A program made the position numbers and the translations under genes. Below, piece after piece: positions 8,225 through 16,057 of a stretch of 64,000 nt of DNA. The stretch lies in contig JAFYHS010000024.1 of assembly GCA_017539045.1 (NCBI GenBank), positions 1-64,000 on the forward strand. Direction: 5' to 3'. Source of the DNA: Bacteroidales bacterium. GTDB taxonomy: Bacteria > Bacteroidota > Bacteroidia > Bacteroidales > F082. Every line of letters starts with the position of its first letter. Within the stretch, counting starts at the first letter, position 1. The notes below the pieces were generated by a model that was not told the DNA's origin, searched no databases, and saw only the letters and a list, made by a program, of their open reading frames with translations.

Positions 8225-9178
8225 ATGAAAATTTATGAATTAGCCACATTACTGGCAACGCTTATGCTGGCATCGTTCTTCGGATGCACCAACGAAAGAA
8301 AGTCGGAAGAAAAAGTGTTTCAGGACACCGGTTCCAGACAAAAACACGAGGAAACATGGGATGATTTACAGAGGCAAAAAGATTCTCTTTGGATTGTGTT
8401 CAATGAGTCTACTGACGAAGCAGAGGTTGATAAGGCGAGGGTTATGCTCTACGATATGGGTTGTAATGCTGACTGGGGTATGATCGTTTCGAAAGATTAT
8501 GAAAGGCATAAAGCACGTGTTGAAAAGGAGTTCCAACAGTTTATCTTTGCTCATCCAGAACGGGAGAGCCTTTTCCGCAAAGAGAAAGAAAGGTGGGAGA
8601 ATTATCATGAAGCAGTTTTGTCGGTATCGGAGCTTGAAGACCATGGTAGTAGTGGCGCTTTGTATATCACTGGTGTTTTGGAACAAAGTGTGGATCTTTG
8701 GTTGGCTTCTTTTCATAACCTTTGGCTATTTGAACAAAACCAAGACGTAGTATTTCCGGGAATGGTTTTTACTTCAAAAATGATTAACGACGCCTATTCG
8801 GCATATATCAAACAGGAAGACGAAGATTGGTGTAACGCATTTAGTGATAACGAGAAAGACGGGATGGAAGAACACCATAACGCCATTGAACTTGAATGGC
8901 AACTGTGGAATGAGTGGATGGCATATCGCAAGACGGTTTCAAAGTCTTTGCCTAAGGATCTGCGTAAAATATATGATGGATGCACAAACCTTACAATGAG
9001 GACGAAACTGCACCAATTGAAAAACCAGAACGCAGGGCTTGGGCTTATGGGCAATGATGTTTCGGATTGTTTGCTTCCGGATTCCTGCTCTGACAAAGCT
9101 TTGTTGGATTATCCTGGGTTAAATGTTGTTCTGGAAAAGTATAGTGAAGATTTGAATTGGTATCCTACATTTGAATAA
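8225..9178 (+). CDS. hypothetical lipoprotein
   Basis: Predicted 317-residue lipoprotein: MKIYELATLLATLMLASFFGC gives a type II signal with lipid-modified Cys at residue 21. An upstream in-frame ATG at 8201 is possible but would put eight extra residues before the signal. The mature part is helical and rich in Trp, Asp and Glu, with no motif I recognise; some stretches faintly recall LprI/DUF1311-type lysozyme-inhibitor proteins, not enough to call. It lies between the ADP-ribosylglycohydrolase and a two-TM protein, probably co-transcribed. Confidence 0.65.
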   Translation: MKIYELATLLATLMLASFFGCTNERKSEEKVFQDTGSRQKHEETWDDLQRQKDSLWIVFNESTDEAEVDKARVMLYDMGCNADWGMIVSKDYERHKARVEKEFQQFIFAHPERESLFRKEKERWENYHEAVLSVSELEDHGSSGALYITGVLEQSVDLWLASFHNLWLFEQNQDVVFPGMVFTSKMINDAYSAYIKQEDEDWCNAFSDNEKDGMEEHHNAIELEWQLWNEWMAYRKTVSKSLPKDLRKIYDGCTNLTMRTKLHQLKNQNAGLGLMGNDVSDCLLPDSCSDKALLDYPGLNVVLEKYSEDLNWYPTFE

Positions 9179-9184
9179 AACCGT

Positions 9185-9739
9185 ATGAATAATAAGATTA
9201 TTACAAAAAGTATAAAAAGTATATTGTTGACAGTATCATGGTTGACGCTCTCGCCACTCCTGCTCATCCTTGATGGGCGGTGGAAGTTACTGCCAAAGTG
9301 GCTGCGCATTGTGCTGTTTGTGGTTTCGCCGATGATGCTGGTTGTTATGGCCATGGCTGCATTATGGGGCTATGATTACTATTCGGAACATTATTTGCAG
9401 CACCATTTTGTCAGACGCGGGGTGGTTGAAAACATCACGGGAGTTAGGTTGCCCAGATACAATGTGATTGAACGTGGGGAAGAATGGGAGTGTTTTAGCC
9501 GTTCTCCGAAACACACTTATGACTTCACATTAGAATTCAAGAAAATGCCTGATGATGCTTTTTATGAAAAGCTCAACGAGCATTTCGATTGCTTTGAGCC
9601 AGGAAAATACTGCTATAGCGCCATCTTGGGCAACGGAATAGAAGCTCCCAAAGGCGAATCAGACAAGGACGACATCAGCTTTTCCATTGATATAGAACGA
9701 GGCTCAAAGACGTTTCAAATTAGGGTAATAGGATGGTAG
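9185..9739 (+). CDS. hypothetical two-TM membrane protein
   Basis: 184-residue protein with two hydrophobic segments near residues 14-32 and 40-63 and a soluble C-terminal domain of about 110 residues (YNVIERGEEWECFSRSP onward). Unknown function. It starts 6 bp after the lipoprotein stop, so it is most likely the third gene of the ADP-ribosylglycohydrolase unit, and it meets the ORF6N gene tail-to-tail with 1 bp between stops. The cysteines are not arranged in a known motif. Confidence 0.65.
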   Translation: MNNKIITKSIKSILLTVSWLTLSPLLLILDGRWKLLPKWLRIVLFVVSPMMLVVMAMAALWGYDYYSEHYLQHHFVRRGVVENITGVRLPRYNVIERGEEWECFSRSPKHTYDFTLEFKKMPDDAFYEKLNEHFDCFEPGKYCYSAILGNGIEAPKGESDKDDISFSIDIERGSKTFQIRVIGW

Positions 9740-9740
9740 C

Positions 9741-10709
9741 TTACCTCACCATATCCAAAATCACTTCAGGCGCGATGGCCATTTCAGTGACAGCGCAGAG
9801 TCCCGCCCCAATGTCCTTTAAACTGGCACCCAACAGATAAACTTTGGCGTCAATAATCAGGAAACGGTCATGGTTGCGGTGAGGTAGCTGGATGAACGCT
9901 ATTTCGGGATATTGGGTGTTGTGCTTCTTCAGATCGGTCAGGAATTGTTCATTATAACGGGTGTAGATGGTCGCCGTCACTCCGTCGCCCCGCTTTGTCA
10001 GCATGGAAAGCACCCTGTCGTCAACAAAGTTGTCAATTAGGACAATCCTTTTTCGGGCGCTCCGAACGAGGTCGGAGATATAGGTCCATGCGTCCCAGAC
10101 GCAGCCAGTCGCAAAAACCTGTTCAGGAAGCAACTTCGGAGATTGTTCTTCTATTTTGTCGAGAATCAAATCGATTTTTTCGTCTGTTTCGATTTGGTGT
10201 TTTTCCAAATGCGCTATTCGCATCAAAACAGCTGCGTTCTGAATCATAAACCTCCGAATGGCGACGAAGGCATTCATAATCTTGATGCTTGTTTCAATGG
10301 CTTTTTTGCTATGTAAAACAGTTGACAATTGCCCTATTCCCTGTTCGGTGAAAGCATATGGCAGAGTAGGTCGATACTTCAGTGAAGCAAGGTGGTTGCA
10401 ATTTGCAACTACCTCATTGCGTTCTTCTAGTGTCAAAACGAAACGAAAATTGCTTGGGAACCTATCTGAATTACGATTAGCCTGCTGATTTAAACGTTTA
10501 GTTGTTACACAATATAACTTTGCAACATCTTGATCAATAAGGACCTGTTCTCCTCTTATCGTGATGATAAGCTTTTCAATTTCAGTTTGGGTGATAACTG
10601 ATTCCGTATTCTCAAGGTTATCGCAATTTGCGACCACCTTTTCAAACTGGTTGCAGTTTGCAACCACCTCTTGTGTTTTATCTTTTGTTGTTTTCTTTGC
10701 CATATACAT
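9741..10709 (-). CDS. ORF6N domain protein with C-terminal PLD-like module
   Basis: 322-residue protein. An ORF6N DNA-binding domain (about 45-155: IITIRGEQVLIDQDVAKLY and LPYAFTEQG are hallmark segments) is followed by a coiled linker and a C-terminal region with one degenerate HKD-type motif (H-D-R-F-L-I-I-D then GASLKD). ORF6N domains come from phage and mobile-element regulators. The N-terminus contains extra copies of the peptide VVANC(N/D), a segment that also occurs inside the ORF6N domain, and the DNA copies are similar. No other phage gene is nearby, so it is an orphan, possibly horizontally acquired. Confidence 0.85.
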   Translation of the reverse strand: MYMAKKTTKDKTQEVVANCNQFEKVVANCDNLENTESVITQTEIEKLIITIRGEQVLIDQDVAKLYCVTTKRLNQQANRNSDRFPSNFRFVLTLEERNEVVANCNHLASLKYRPTLPYAFTEQGIGQLSTVLHSKKAIETSIKIMNAFVAIRRFMIQNAAVLMRIAHLEKHQIETDEKIDLILDKIEEQSPKLLPEQVFATGCVWDAWTYISDLVRSARKRIVLIDNFVDDRVLSMLTKRGDGVTATIYTRYNEQFLTDLKKHNTQYPEIAFIQLPHRNHDRFLIIDAKVYLLGASLKDIGAGLCAVTEMAIAPEVILDMVR

Positions 10710-10770
10710 TACATATTAGATAATGCGGCAAAGAAACAACCTTTGTCAAGAAAAAGCCGTTGAACAAACG

Positions 10771-10810
10771 TTTGTAGTCGACAGCAGTCGTTTGTTGTCG
10801 TTTGTTGTCG
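10771..10810 (+). repeat. four tandem 10-bp units ending in GTCG
   Basis: TTTGTAGTCG, ACAGCAGTCG, TTTGTTGTCG and TTTGTTGTCG follow each other at an exact 10-bp pitch. Just upstream is the palindrome ACAAACGTTTGT (10764-10775). The array lies in the 246-bp divergent gap between the ORF6N gene and the gene at 10956. Confidence 0.7.
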
Positions 10811-10889
10811 GGTAGTTTGCTGTAAATGAATAATTAAAACAGACGGACAAAGTAGCGTATGACCAAATTGCAGATTTAACTATTATTCT

Positions 10890-10897
10890 TATTTTTG
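10890..10897 (+). promoter_or_regulatory. -7 promoter box of the gene at 10956
   Basis: TATTTTTG followed by CACC; consensus TAnnTTTG about 60 bp before the start. Confidence 0.6.
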
Positions 10898-10955
10898 CAC
10901 CGAGGCTGAAAGCTGACTGCTGAAAGCCAAAAATCGCATCAAAACAATCCCGTTC

Positions 10956-11609
10956 ATGGTCTTAAACTACCAAATATCCAGTCCAGAAACAATGGAGCGA
11001 GCCATTTGTGAGTTGGGCATCGTCCCGTTTTTCACCAGTGCTATCACAGGCTATTCCATCAAGGAACTCACCCAGCCTGGGTTTTGGTTTGACGGCGAGG
11101 AGGACTCTCTTGGACCGTGGGACTGGAAGATCGACTGTCTCCAAAACGGCGGCATAGCCTACGGAAAATTCCTCTGCGGGGGAAAAGCCGCCTTCGCTAC
11201 AGTTCCTTTTTACCGTGAGTTGCTGAATGTCCGACGCAACGCGACAACTCCCGACACCAATGGTGAGCGTATCATGGACTATCTCGAAAAGCATGGCAGC
11301 ATCACCATCAAGGAGGTACGTACCTTGCTTGGCGTGAAGAAAGGCCAAGCCGACGCGGCTATAGGCAAGCTGATGCAGCAATGTCACATCGTCACGGGAG
11401 CCATCGAACGGGTGTATCGAGGTCCTGAACAGGTTTACAACGGCTGGCAGGTGTCGTATTTCTGCACGCCTGAGTCGTTATTTGAAGACTTCACCACGCT
11501 CCACACCGACCGCACCCCCGAGGAGTCGCTGGAGTTTTTAGTCGACCACATCACAAAACTTACGGATGGAATGGCTTCTCGGAATCAGGTTTTGAAGGTG
11601 CTGAAATAA
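10956..11609 (+). CDS. AlkZ-related winged-helix protein (tentative)
   Basis: 217-residue cytosolic protein. The N-terminal half has the conserved block GFWFDGEEDSLGPWDWK, which I associate with the AlkZ-related family; the middle (TNGERIMDYLEKHGSITIKEV then LLGVKKGQADAAIGKLMQQ) is a clear winged helix-turn-helix. AlkZ proper is a DNA glycosylase opening crosslinks, but this protein is much shorter and no catalytic motif is evident, so no activity is claimed. It precedes the lipoprotein glutathione peroxidase gene by 26 bp and may share its transcript. Confidence 0.6.
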   Translation: MVLNYQISSPETMERAICELGIVPFFTSAITGYSIKELTQPGFWFDGEEDSLGPWDWKIDCLQNGGIAYGKFLCGGKAAFATVPFYRELLNVRRNATTPDTNGERIMDYLEKHGSITIKEVRTLLGVKKGQADAAIGKLMQQCHIVTGAIERVYRGPEQVYNGWQVSYFCTPESLFEDFTTLHTDRTPEESLEFLVDHITKLTDGMASRNQVLKVLK

Positions 11610-11635
11610 CCATAATAACATAATCCTAATTCAAT

Positions 11636-12310
11636 ATGAAAAAACTATTCTTTCTCGCAGCAGTGGCACTGATGATGGCTACGGGCTGCAACAACCAGAA
11701 CAACAAGACCGCACAAGTTGCGGCCGAACCTGAGCCTGTGGTCGAGCAGACCCCTGAAATCTACGACATCACGGTTAAAGACATGGACGGAAGCGATGTG
11801 TCGTTGGCCAACTATAAAGGCAAAGTGCTGCTCATCGTCAACGTGGCCAGCAAATGCGGTTTGACCCCTCAGTACGAAGGCCTTGAGGCCCTGTATCAGA
11901 AGTACAAGGACCAAGGTTTGGAGATTCTTGGCTTCCCCTGCAACCAATTCTTGGGACAAGAGCCTGGCACCAACGAGGAAATACAGAGTTTCTGCTCGCT
12001 GAACTACAATGTCACCTTCCCGCTGTTCGACAAGATTGACGTCAACGGCGAGGCGGAGAGCTCGCTCTATACCTACCTCAAGAAACAAGCGCCTTTCAAG
12101 GGTTATCCCGAGGGTGCCGAGGAGTTTGCCGCGCAGCTCGACCAAATTCACCAAAAGACTGGCACGGGCTTCGATCAAGGCGATGCCATCCGCTGGAACT
12201 TCGGCAAGTTCCTGGTCTCCAAAGACGGCAAGACCATCCTCCGCTTTGAGCCCATGGTGACGCCCGACATGATGGAGGAAGCCATACAAAAGATGCTGAA
12301 AGAGGAATAA
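11636..12310 (+). CDS. glutathione peroxidase family lipoprotein
   Basis: Thiol peroxidase of the GPx family, exported and lipid-anchored: lipobox ATGC with Cys18, then a linker of about 22 residues. The peroxidatic residue is Cys74 in ASKCGLTPQY (TGC codon, not Sec), with the FPCNQF and RWNFGKF motifs supplying Gln, second Cys and Trp. Such non-Sec GPx proteins normally use thioredoxin-like donors; the donor here is unknown. A second, separate GPx lies at 23.7 kb. Family assignment is very secure. Confidence 0.93.
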   Translation: MKKLFFLAAVALMMATGCNNQNNKTAQVAAEPEPVVEQTPEIYDITVKDMDGSDVSLANYKGKVLLIVNVASKCGLTPQYEGLEALYQKYKDQGLEILGFPCNQFLGQEPGTNEEIQSFCSLNYNVTFPLFDKIDVNGEAESSLYTYLKKQAPFKGYPEGAEEFAAQLDQIHQKTGTGFDQGDAIRWNFGKFLVSKDGKTILRFEPMVTPDMMEEAIQKMLKEE

Positions 12311-12331
12311 GGTGTAAACCATTTTGTGTAA

Positions 12332-12703
12332 GTGAAACGCATAGTTTACATCGTTTTAGGCTTGCTTTGTGTAGGCCTTGGAACTTTAGGTGTGGTGGTG
12401 CCGGGATTGCCCACCACACCTTTCCTGCTGTTGGCCTCGTGGCTCTTCTATCGCTCCTCGCCACGACTGCAGGAGTGGCTTTTGCATTCATGGTTAGGGA
12501 CTTACATCCGTAGTTATCGCCGTCGCGGCGGGATGACCGTTGCGCAGAAAGCCGGTGCCTGTGGCATTATGGTGGCGATGGTGTTGCTTTCCACTTTTGT
12601 CTTTATCCCCAAAGGTTCTGTTGCACGAATCATCGTGCCCATCGTCGGTGCTATCGGTGTGCTGACGGTCATTTTTGCAGTGCCGAATGCAAAGGAAGAA
12701 TAA
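12332..12703 (+). CDS. DUF454 (YbaN-like) inner membrane protein, GTG start
   Basis: 123-residue membrane protein of the DUF454/YbaN family. The signature VPGLPTTPFLLLASW follows the first membrane segment; two further hydrophobic segments follow the basic IRSYRRRGG loop. Function of the family is unknown. The start is GTG (M-K-R-I-V), as no in-frame ATG lies between the upstream stop and the conserved N-terminus. It follows the glutathione peroxidase by 21 bp. Confidence 0.85.
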   Translation: MKRIVYIVLGLLCVGLGTLGVVVPGLPTTPFLLLASWLFYRSSPRLQEWLLHSWLGTYIRSYRRRGGMTVAQKAGACGIMVAMVLLSTFVFIPKGSVARIIVPIVGAIGVLTVIFAVPNAKEE

Positions 12704-12813
12704 ATGTGGCATTTATCTATTATCCGCAATTCGGGTGAAGGCACTTTAATCGGCTCTGTTGCTAAACAATAAAAAAAGTGCTTAATCCGTTATTAAACCA
12801 AACGGTTTCCAAT

Positions 12814-13347
12814 ATGACCAAGAAAAACAAAAGCCACAATATCATCGGGAAAAAGATACCTTTCTTTTGGGCTTTTATGATTGTCTATTTGGCATATATC
12901 TTTTTGGGCAATTTGTTGGCATACATTCTCAACAACGATGTCTTTATCAATCTTGAATTACCAGAAGGGGAAACGGCGTGTTTTATGATTTGTTTAAGCA
13001 TTTTCGCTATGGTAATCCCTGGAATAGCCGCTCATTATGTTTACGAAAAGGCCAATCGGAATTGGTATATTTGGCTTTGTCCTCTTGTGCTAATGTCGAT
13101 AAACGGTCTCATTTGGTTGGAGCCAATTAATCGTGGTAGTAGATTGTTGTGGCTTCTCCCTTTAGGTTGTGATGAACCCTTAATCTTTGATTTAGGTGGT
13201 ATAAATCTTGATTTGTCGCAAGTAAACCTGAGCAATAATATGATAACCTTCGTTTTGATTGTTCTATTGCCTTCAATTATTTATGCTGTATGCATCTTTC
13301 TTGCCAAATTGTTTGCACGAAAGCCCAAGGCCGAATTTTTGGAATAA
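12814..13347 (+). CDS. hypothetical four-TM membrane protein
   Basis: 177-residue integral membrane protein, unknown function. Four hydrophobic segments are visible (about 14-40, 60-80, 88-108 and 145-168) with a Lys-rich start (MTKKNKSHN) and C-terminal ARKPKAEFLE. A GTG 36 bp upstream could extend it, but the ATG gives a conventional positively charged N-terminus. Codon use is AT-richer than neighbours, which may mark it as accessory. It is followed by a flavodoxin-fold gene 25 bp downstream. Confidence 0.6.
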   Translation: MTKKNKSHNIIGKKIPFFWAFMIVYLAYIFLGNLLAYILNNDVFINLELPEGETACFMICLSIFAMVIPGIAAHYVYEKANRNWYIWLCPLVLMSINGLIWLEPINRGSRLLWLLPLGCDEPLIFDLGGINLDLSQVNLSNNMITFVLIVLLPSIIYAVCIFLAKLFARKPKAEFLE

Positions 13348-13372
13348 ATATAGAAAGATAATACATAAGAAA

Positions 13373-13990
13373 ATGAAAGTCCTATTAATCAACGGCAGCC
13401 CGCACGCTAACGGCTGCACCTTTACCGCCCTAAACATCGTGGCGGAAGAACTACAGAAAAACGGCATAGAAACTGAAATCGTTCACATCGGGAACAAAGA
13501 CATCCGGGGCTGCATCGCCTGCGGCAAGTGCTACGAGTTGGGCCATTGCGTGTTCAATGACATAGTGAACGAAGTGGCATCCAAGTTAGAGCAGGCCGAC
13601 GGCCTCGTGGTTGGCTCACCGGTGTATTACGCCGGTCCCAACGGCACACTCACCAACCTTTTGGATCGCTTGTTCTATAGTGCCCATTATGACCTGCGCA
13701 TGAAAGTGGGCGCGGCCGTCGTCTCGGCACGACGTGGCGGCACCACAGCCGCTTTCGATAGGCTCAACAAGTATTTCACCATCAGCGAGATGCCCGTGGT
13801 GAGCAGCCGTTATTGGAACATGGTGCATGGCCATACACCTGAAGACGTGATGAAAGACGAAGAAGGCTGTCAAATCATGCGCGTGTTGGGTCGCAATATG
13901 GCCTTCCTCATCCGCGCCATCGCTGCCGAGCGCGAGCGCAACGGACTACCCGAAAAGGTAGTGGCGAGCTACACGAATTTCATTCGATAA
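13373..13990 (+). CDS. flavodoxin-fold NAD(P)H-dependent FMN reductase, Cys-rich
   Basis: 205-residue cytosolic flavoprotein of the NADPH-dependent FMN reductase/iron-sulfur flavoprotein group. The phosphate-binding loop NGSPHANGCT is at 7-16, followed by GCIACGKC (Cys cluster CxxCxxC) with a further Cys in GHCVFND, and SPVYYAGPNGTLTNLLDR, the FMN-contact motif. ATG at 13373 begins MKVLLINGSP; the long upstream extension overlaps the preceding gene and is rejected. It is related in layout to the gene at 15453. Likely an electron-transfer flavoprotein; partner unknown. Confidence 0.85.
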   Translation: MKVLLINGSPHANGCTFTALNIVAEELQKNGIETEIVHIGNKDIRGCIACGKCYELGHCVFNDIVNEVASKLEQADGLVVGSPVYYAGPNGTLTNLLDRLFYSAHYDLRMKVGAAVVSARRGGTTAAFDRLNKYFTISEMPVVSSRYWNMVHGHTPEDVMKDEEGCQIMRVLGRNMAFLIRAIAAERERNGLPEKVVASYTNFIR

Positions 13991-14048
13991 ACAATTCACT
14001 ATAGGACAAGAAAAGCTAGTAGGTAAATAGAAATAAATTTAGTAAGAT

Positions 14049-14231
14049 ATGAGAGTTTTCCTTTATATTTGGATGATTGTTCAACTGGTTTTGTTAGTCA
14101 CTGGTGGGGTGTGGGCTTTTATTGACAGAAAAAGCGAAAAACGCAAGAAAACTCCATTGATTCTCATGGCAATCGGTAGTTTTATGTTGGCTATCTCCTT
14201 TCTGGTTTTACAGCCAATGATGAACAAGTAG
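14049..14231 (+). CDS. small two-TM membrane protein
   Basis: 60-residue hydrophobic protein MRVFLYIWMIVQLVLLVTGG onward, with two membrane segments (about 3-25 and 37-56) linked by the basic loop RKSEKRKK. The composition and clean placement between two same-strand genes suggest a real small gene. Function unknown. Confidence 0.55.
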   Translation: MRVFLYIWMIVQLVLLVTGGVWAFIDRKSEKRKKTPLILMAIGSFMLAISFLVLQPMMNK

Positions 14232-14252
14232 AATCTATTTTAATCTATAGCA

Positions 14253-14897
14253 ATGATAAAAAACCGACCCAACCCCAACGAGGCATTTCCGAATCCCAAC
14301 ATCCCAAGCCTCTGCTTCATCAAGAACGTGGTGAAGAACCCGCGTATCATCATTGGCGACTATACCTATTATGATGACGTGGATGGTGCAGACCAATTCG
14401 AGAAGCACGTCACTCATTTCTACGACTTCATTGGCGACCGGCTGATTATCGGGAAATTCTGCGCCATCGCCAAAGGGGTGGAGTTTGTGATGAATGGCGC
14501 CAATCACAGGATGGACGGTGTGACGACTTATCCGTTTTACGTCATAGGCGGCGATTGGGGTAGCGCCATTGCTCCCGTGAAAGATGAATTGCCTCTGAAA
14601 GGCGATACCATTGTGGGCAACGACGTTTGGATTGGTCAGCATGTCACCATCATGCCAGGTGTCCATATTGGCGACGGAGCCATTATAGGTGCCAACTCGG
14701 TGGTGGCCTCGGACATTCCTCCATACGCTGTCGCCGTGGGTAACCCTTGCCGTGTGGTCAGAAAGCGCTTCGACGACGAATTCATCGCTTATCTGCTGGA
14801 ACTGAAATGGTGGGATTGGAACATTGAGAGGATTGAGGCCAATTTCGAGGCCTTGTCAAGTGGCGAATTATCGCTGATTAGAAAGATTGATCAATAG
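14253..14897 (+). CDS. CatB/Vat-type hexapeptide xenobiotic acetyltransferase
   Basis: 214-residue left-handed beta-helix acetyltransferase. Hexapeptide repeats run through IIGKFCAIAKGVEFVMNGANH, GDTIVGNDVWIGQHVTIMPG and GDGAIIGANSVVASDIPPYA; the NGANHRMDG segment holds the catalytic His, and VVGNP-like VAVGNPCRVVRKRF is the usual C-terminal signature. Members acetylate chloramphenicol or streptogramin A with acetyl-CoA, but many chromosomal ones have unknown acceptors, so resistance is not claimed. It is followed closely by a P-loop kinase. Confidence 0.9.
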   Translation: MIKNRPNPNEAFPNPNIPSLCFIKNVVKNPRIIIGDYTYYDDVDGADQFEKHVTHFYDFIGDRLIIGKFCAIAKGVEFVMNGANHRMDGVTTYPFYVIGGDWGSAIAPVKDELPLKGDTIVGNDVWIGQHVTIMPGVHIGDGAIIGANSVVASDIPPYAVAVGNPCRVVRKRFDDEFIAYLLELKWWDWNIERIEANFEALSSGELSLIRKIDQ

Positions 14898-14907
14898 TTT
14901 GTCATCC

Positions 14908-15429
14908 ATGGTTATACTGATAGCAGGTGCATCACATACGGGTAAAACGCTTTTGGCGCAGCGGATGCTTGAAAAATACAAGTATCCTTATATGTCTATG
15001 GATCATTTGAAGATGGGCTTGATCCGCAGTGGCAACACCACCCTGACACCGGAAGATGATGATGCCTTAACGGAATACCTTTGGCCCATTGTCCGCGAGA
15101 TCATCAAGACAGCGATCGAAAATCATCAGAATCTCATAATAGAAGGCGGCTATGTTCCATACAACTGGAGAGAATGCTTTGAAGAACCGTATTTGAACGC
15201 TATCCGTTTCATTTGTCTTGCCTTGACAGACGAATACATTGACCAACACTTTTCCGAAATAAAAGGACACAGCTTGGATATTGAAAAGCGGCTGGAAGAC
15301 AGTTGCACTGTTGCCACTTTAAAGAATGACAACAAGAACTATATTGATGGTTTTAAGAAGGTTGGAGAAAAGGTCTGTATGATCGACTCCGATTATGAAC
15401 AAGTGATTCAGTCTATTTTGGACATTTAA
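14908..15429 (+). CDS. P-loop kinase-like NTPase (AAA_33/adenylate-kinase fold)
   Basis: 173-residue nucleotide-binding protein. Walker A GASHTGKT is at residues 6-13, right after the first strand MVILIA; IIEGGYVP resembles a Walker B/LID-region strand. The ATG at 14908 lies 10 bp after the acetyltransferase stop; an in-frame TTG at 14887 overlaps that gene and is not needed. Small kinases of this shape phosphorylate nucleotides, sugars or antibiotics (chloramphenicol phosphotransferase-like); the substrate here is unknown. Co-transcription with the acetyltransferase is likely. Confidence 0.8.
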   Translation: MVILIAGASHTGKTLLAQRMLEKYKYPYMSMDHLKMGLIRSGNTTLTPEDDDALTEYLWPIVREIIKTAIENHQNLIIEGGYVPYNWRECFEEPYLNAIRFICLALTDEYIDQHFSEIKGHSLDIEKRLEDSCTVATLKNDNKNYIDGFKKVGEKVCMIDSDYEQVIQSILDI

Positions 15430-15452
15430 TTCAATTCTCACGAAATAATGCA

Positions 15453-15989
15453 ATGAAAAAAGTAATCGTTATTTCTACCAGTCTCCGCCCCGGCTCGAAC
15501 AGCCACGCTTTAGCGGAGCAATTTGCCAAGGGCGCAGAAGCCGCCGGGCATCAAGTGGAACTCGTCTCGCTCAGAGGCAAGGAAATCAAGTTTTGCATCG
15601 GCTGCCTGTCATGTCAAAAGACGGGTGCCTGCGTCTTCAAAGACGATGTTCCCGCCATCATGGAGAGCGTCCTGAACGCCGATGTCGTCTGCTGGGCCAC
15701 ACCCATCTACTACTATGAGATGAGCGGCCAGATGAAGACCCTCATCGACCGTATGAACGCCATGTACCCCAAGGATTACAAGTTCCGTGACGTCTATCTA
15801 CTGACCACCGCAGCCGAGAACGAGGAGTTTGTCCCGAAACGCGCCGAAAGCGGTCTCACTGGTTGGATTGACTGCTACGGCAAGTCCACACTCAAGGGCC
15901 ATATTTTCTGCGGCGGCGTGGGCGGCCCGAAAGAGATTGAAGGCAACGCCAAGTTGCAGGAGGCATACGAATTAGGCAAACAAGTTTAA
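15453..15989 (+). CDS. flavodoxin-fold NADPH-dependent FMN reductase family protein
   Basis: 178-residue flavoprotein with N-terminal ISTSLRPGSNSHALAEQF loop, the Cys cluster FCIGCLSCQKTGACVFKDD (CxxC plus downstream C), and WATPIYYYEMSGQMKTLIDR, the FMN-binding segment. It is the same family as the protein at 13373 but not a close copy. Cytosolic; presumably reduces small molecules or iron centres, with NAD(P)H as donor. It is followed by a strong intrinsic terminator at 16019. Confidence 0.87.
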   Translation: MKKVIVISTSLRPGSNSHALAEQFAKGAEAAGHQVELVSLRGKEIKFCIGCLSCQKTGACVFKDDVPAIMESVLNADVVCWATPIYYYEMSGQMKTLIDRMNAMYPKDYKFRDVYLLTTAAENEEFVPKRAESGLTGWIDCYGKSTLKGHIFCGGVGGPKEIEGNAKLQEAYELGKQV

Positions 15990-16018
15990 TTGTCGCTTTT
16001 GAAATATTAGACTGTATG

Positions 16019-16057
16019 CCGCCGCAAGGGTTTCCTGCCTTTGCGGCGGTTTTTTTA
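16019..16057 (+). terminator. intrinsic terminator
   Basis: CCGCCGCAA pairs with TTGCGGCGG around a 13-nt loop and is followed by a run of seven T. It closes the flavodoxin gene and touches the end of the convergent NifX-like gene. The stem is nearly the same as the terminator at 24516. Confidence 0.88.

Noticed and set aside
9741-10709. Prophage remnant suggested by the ORF6N domain
   Set aside because: No integrase, capsid, tail or lysis gene and no attachment-site repeats are found around it.
11636-12310. Selenocysteine glutathione peroxidase
   Set aside because: The peroxidatic residue is encoded by TGC, not TGA, in both GPx genes, and no SECIS-like element is needed.
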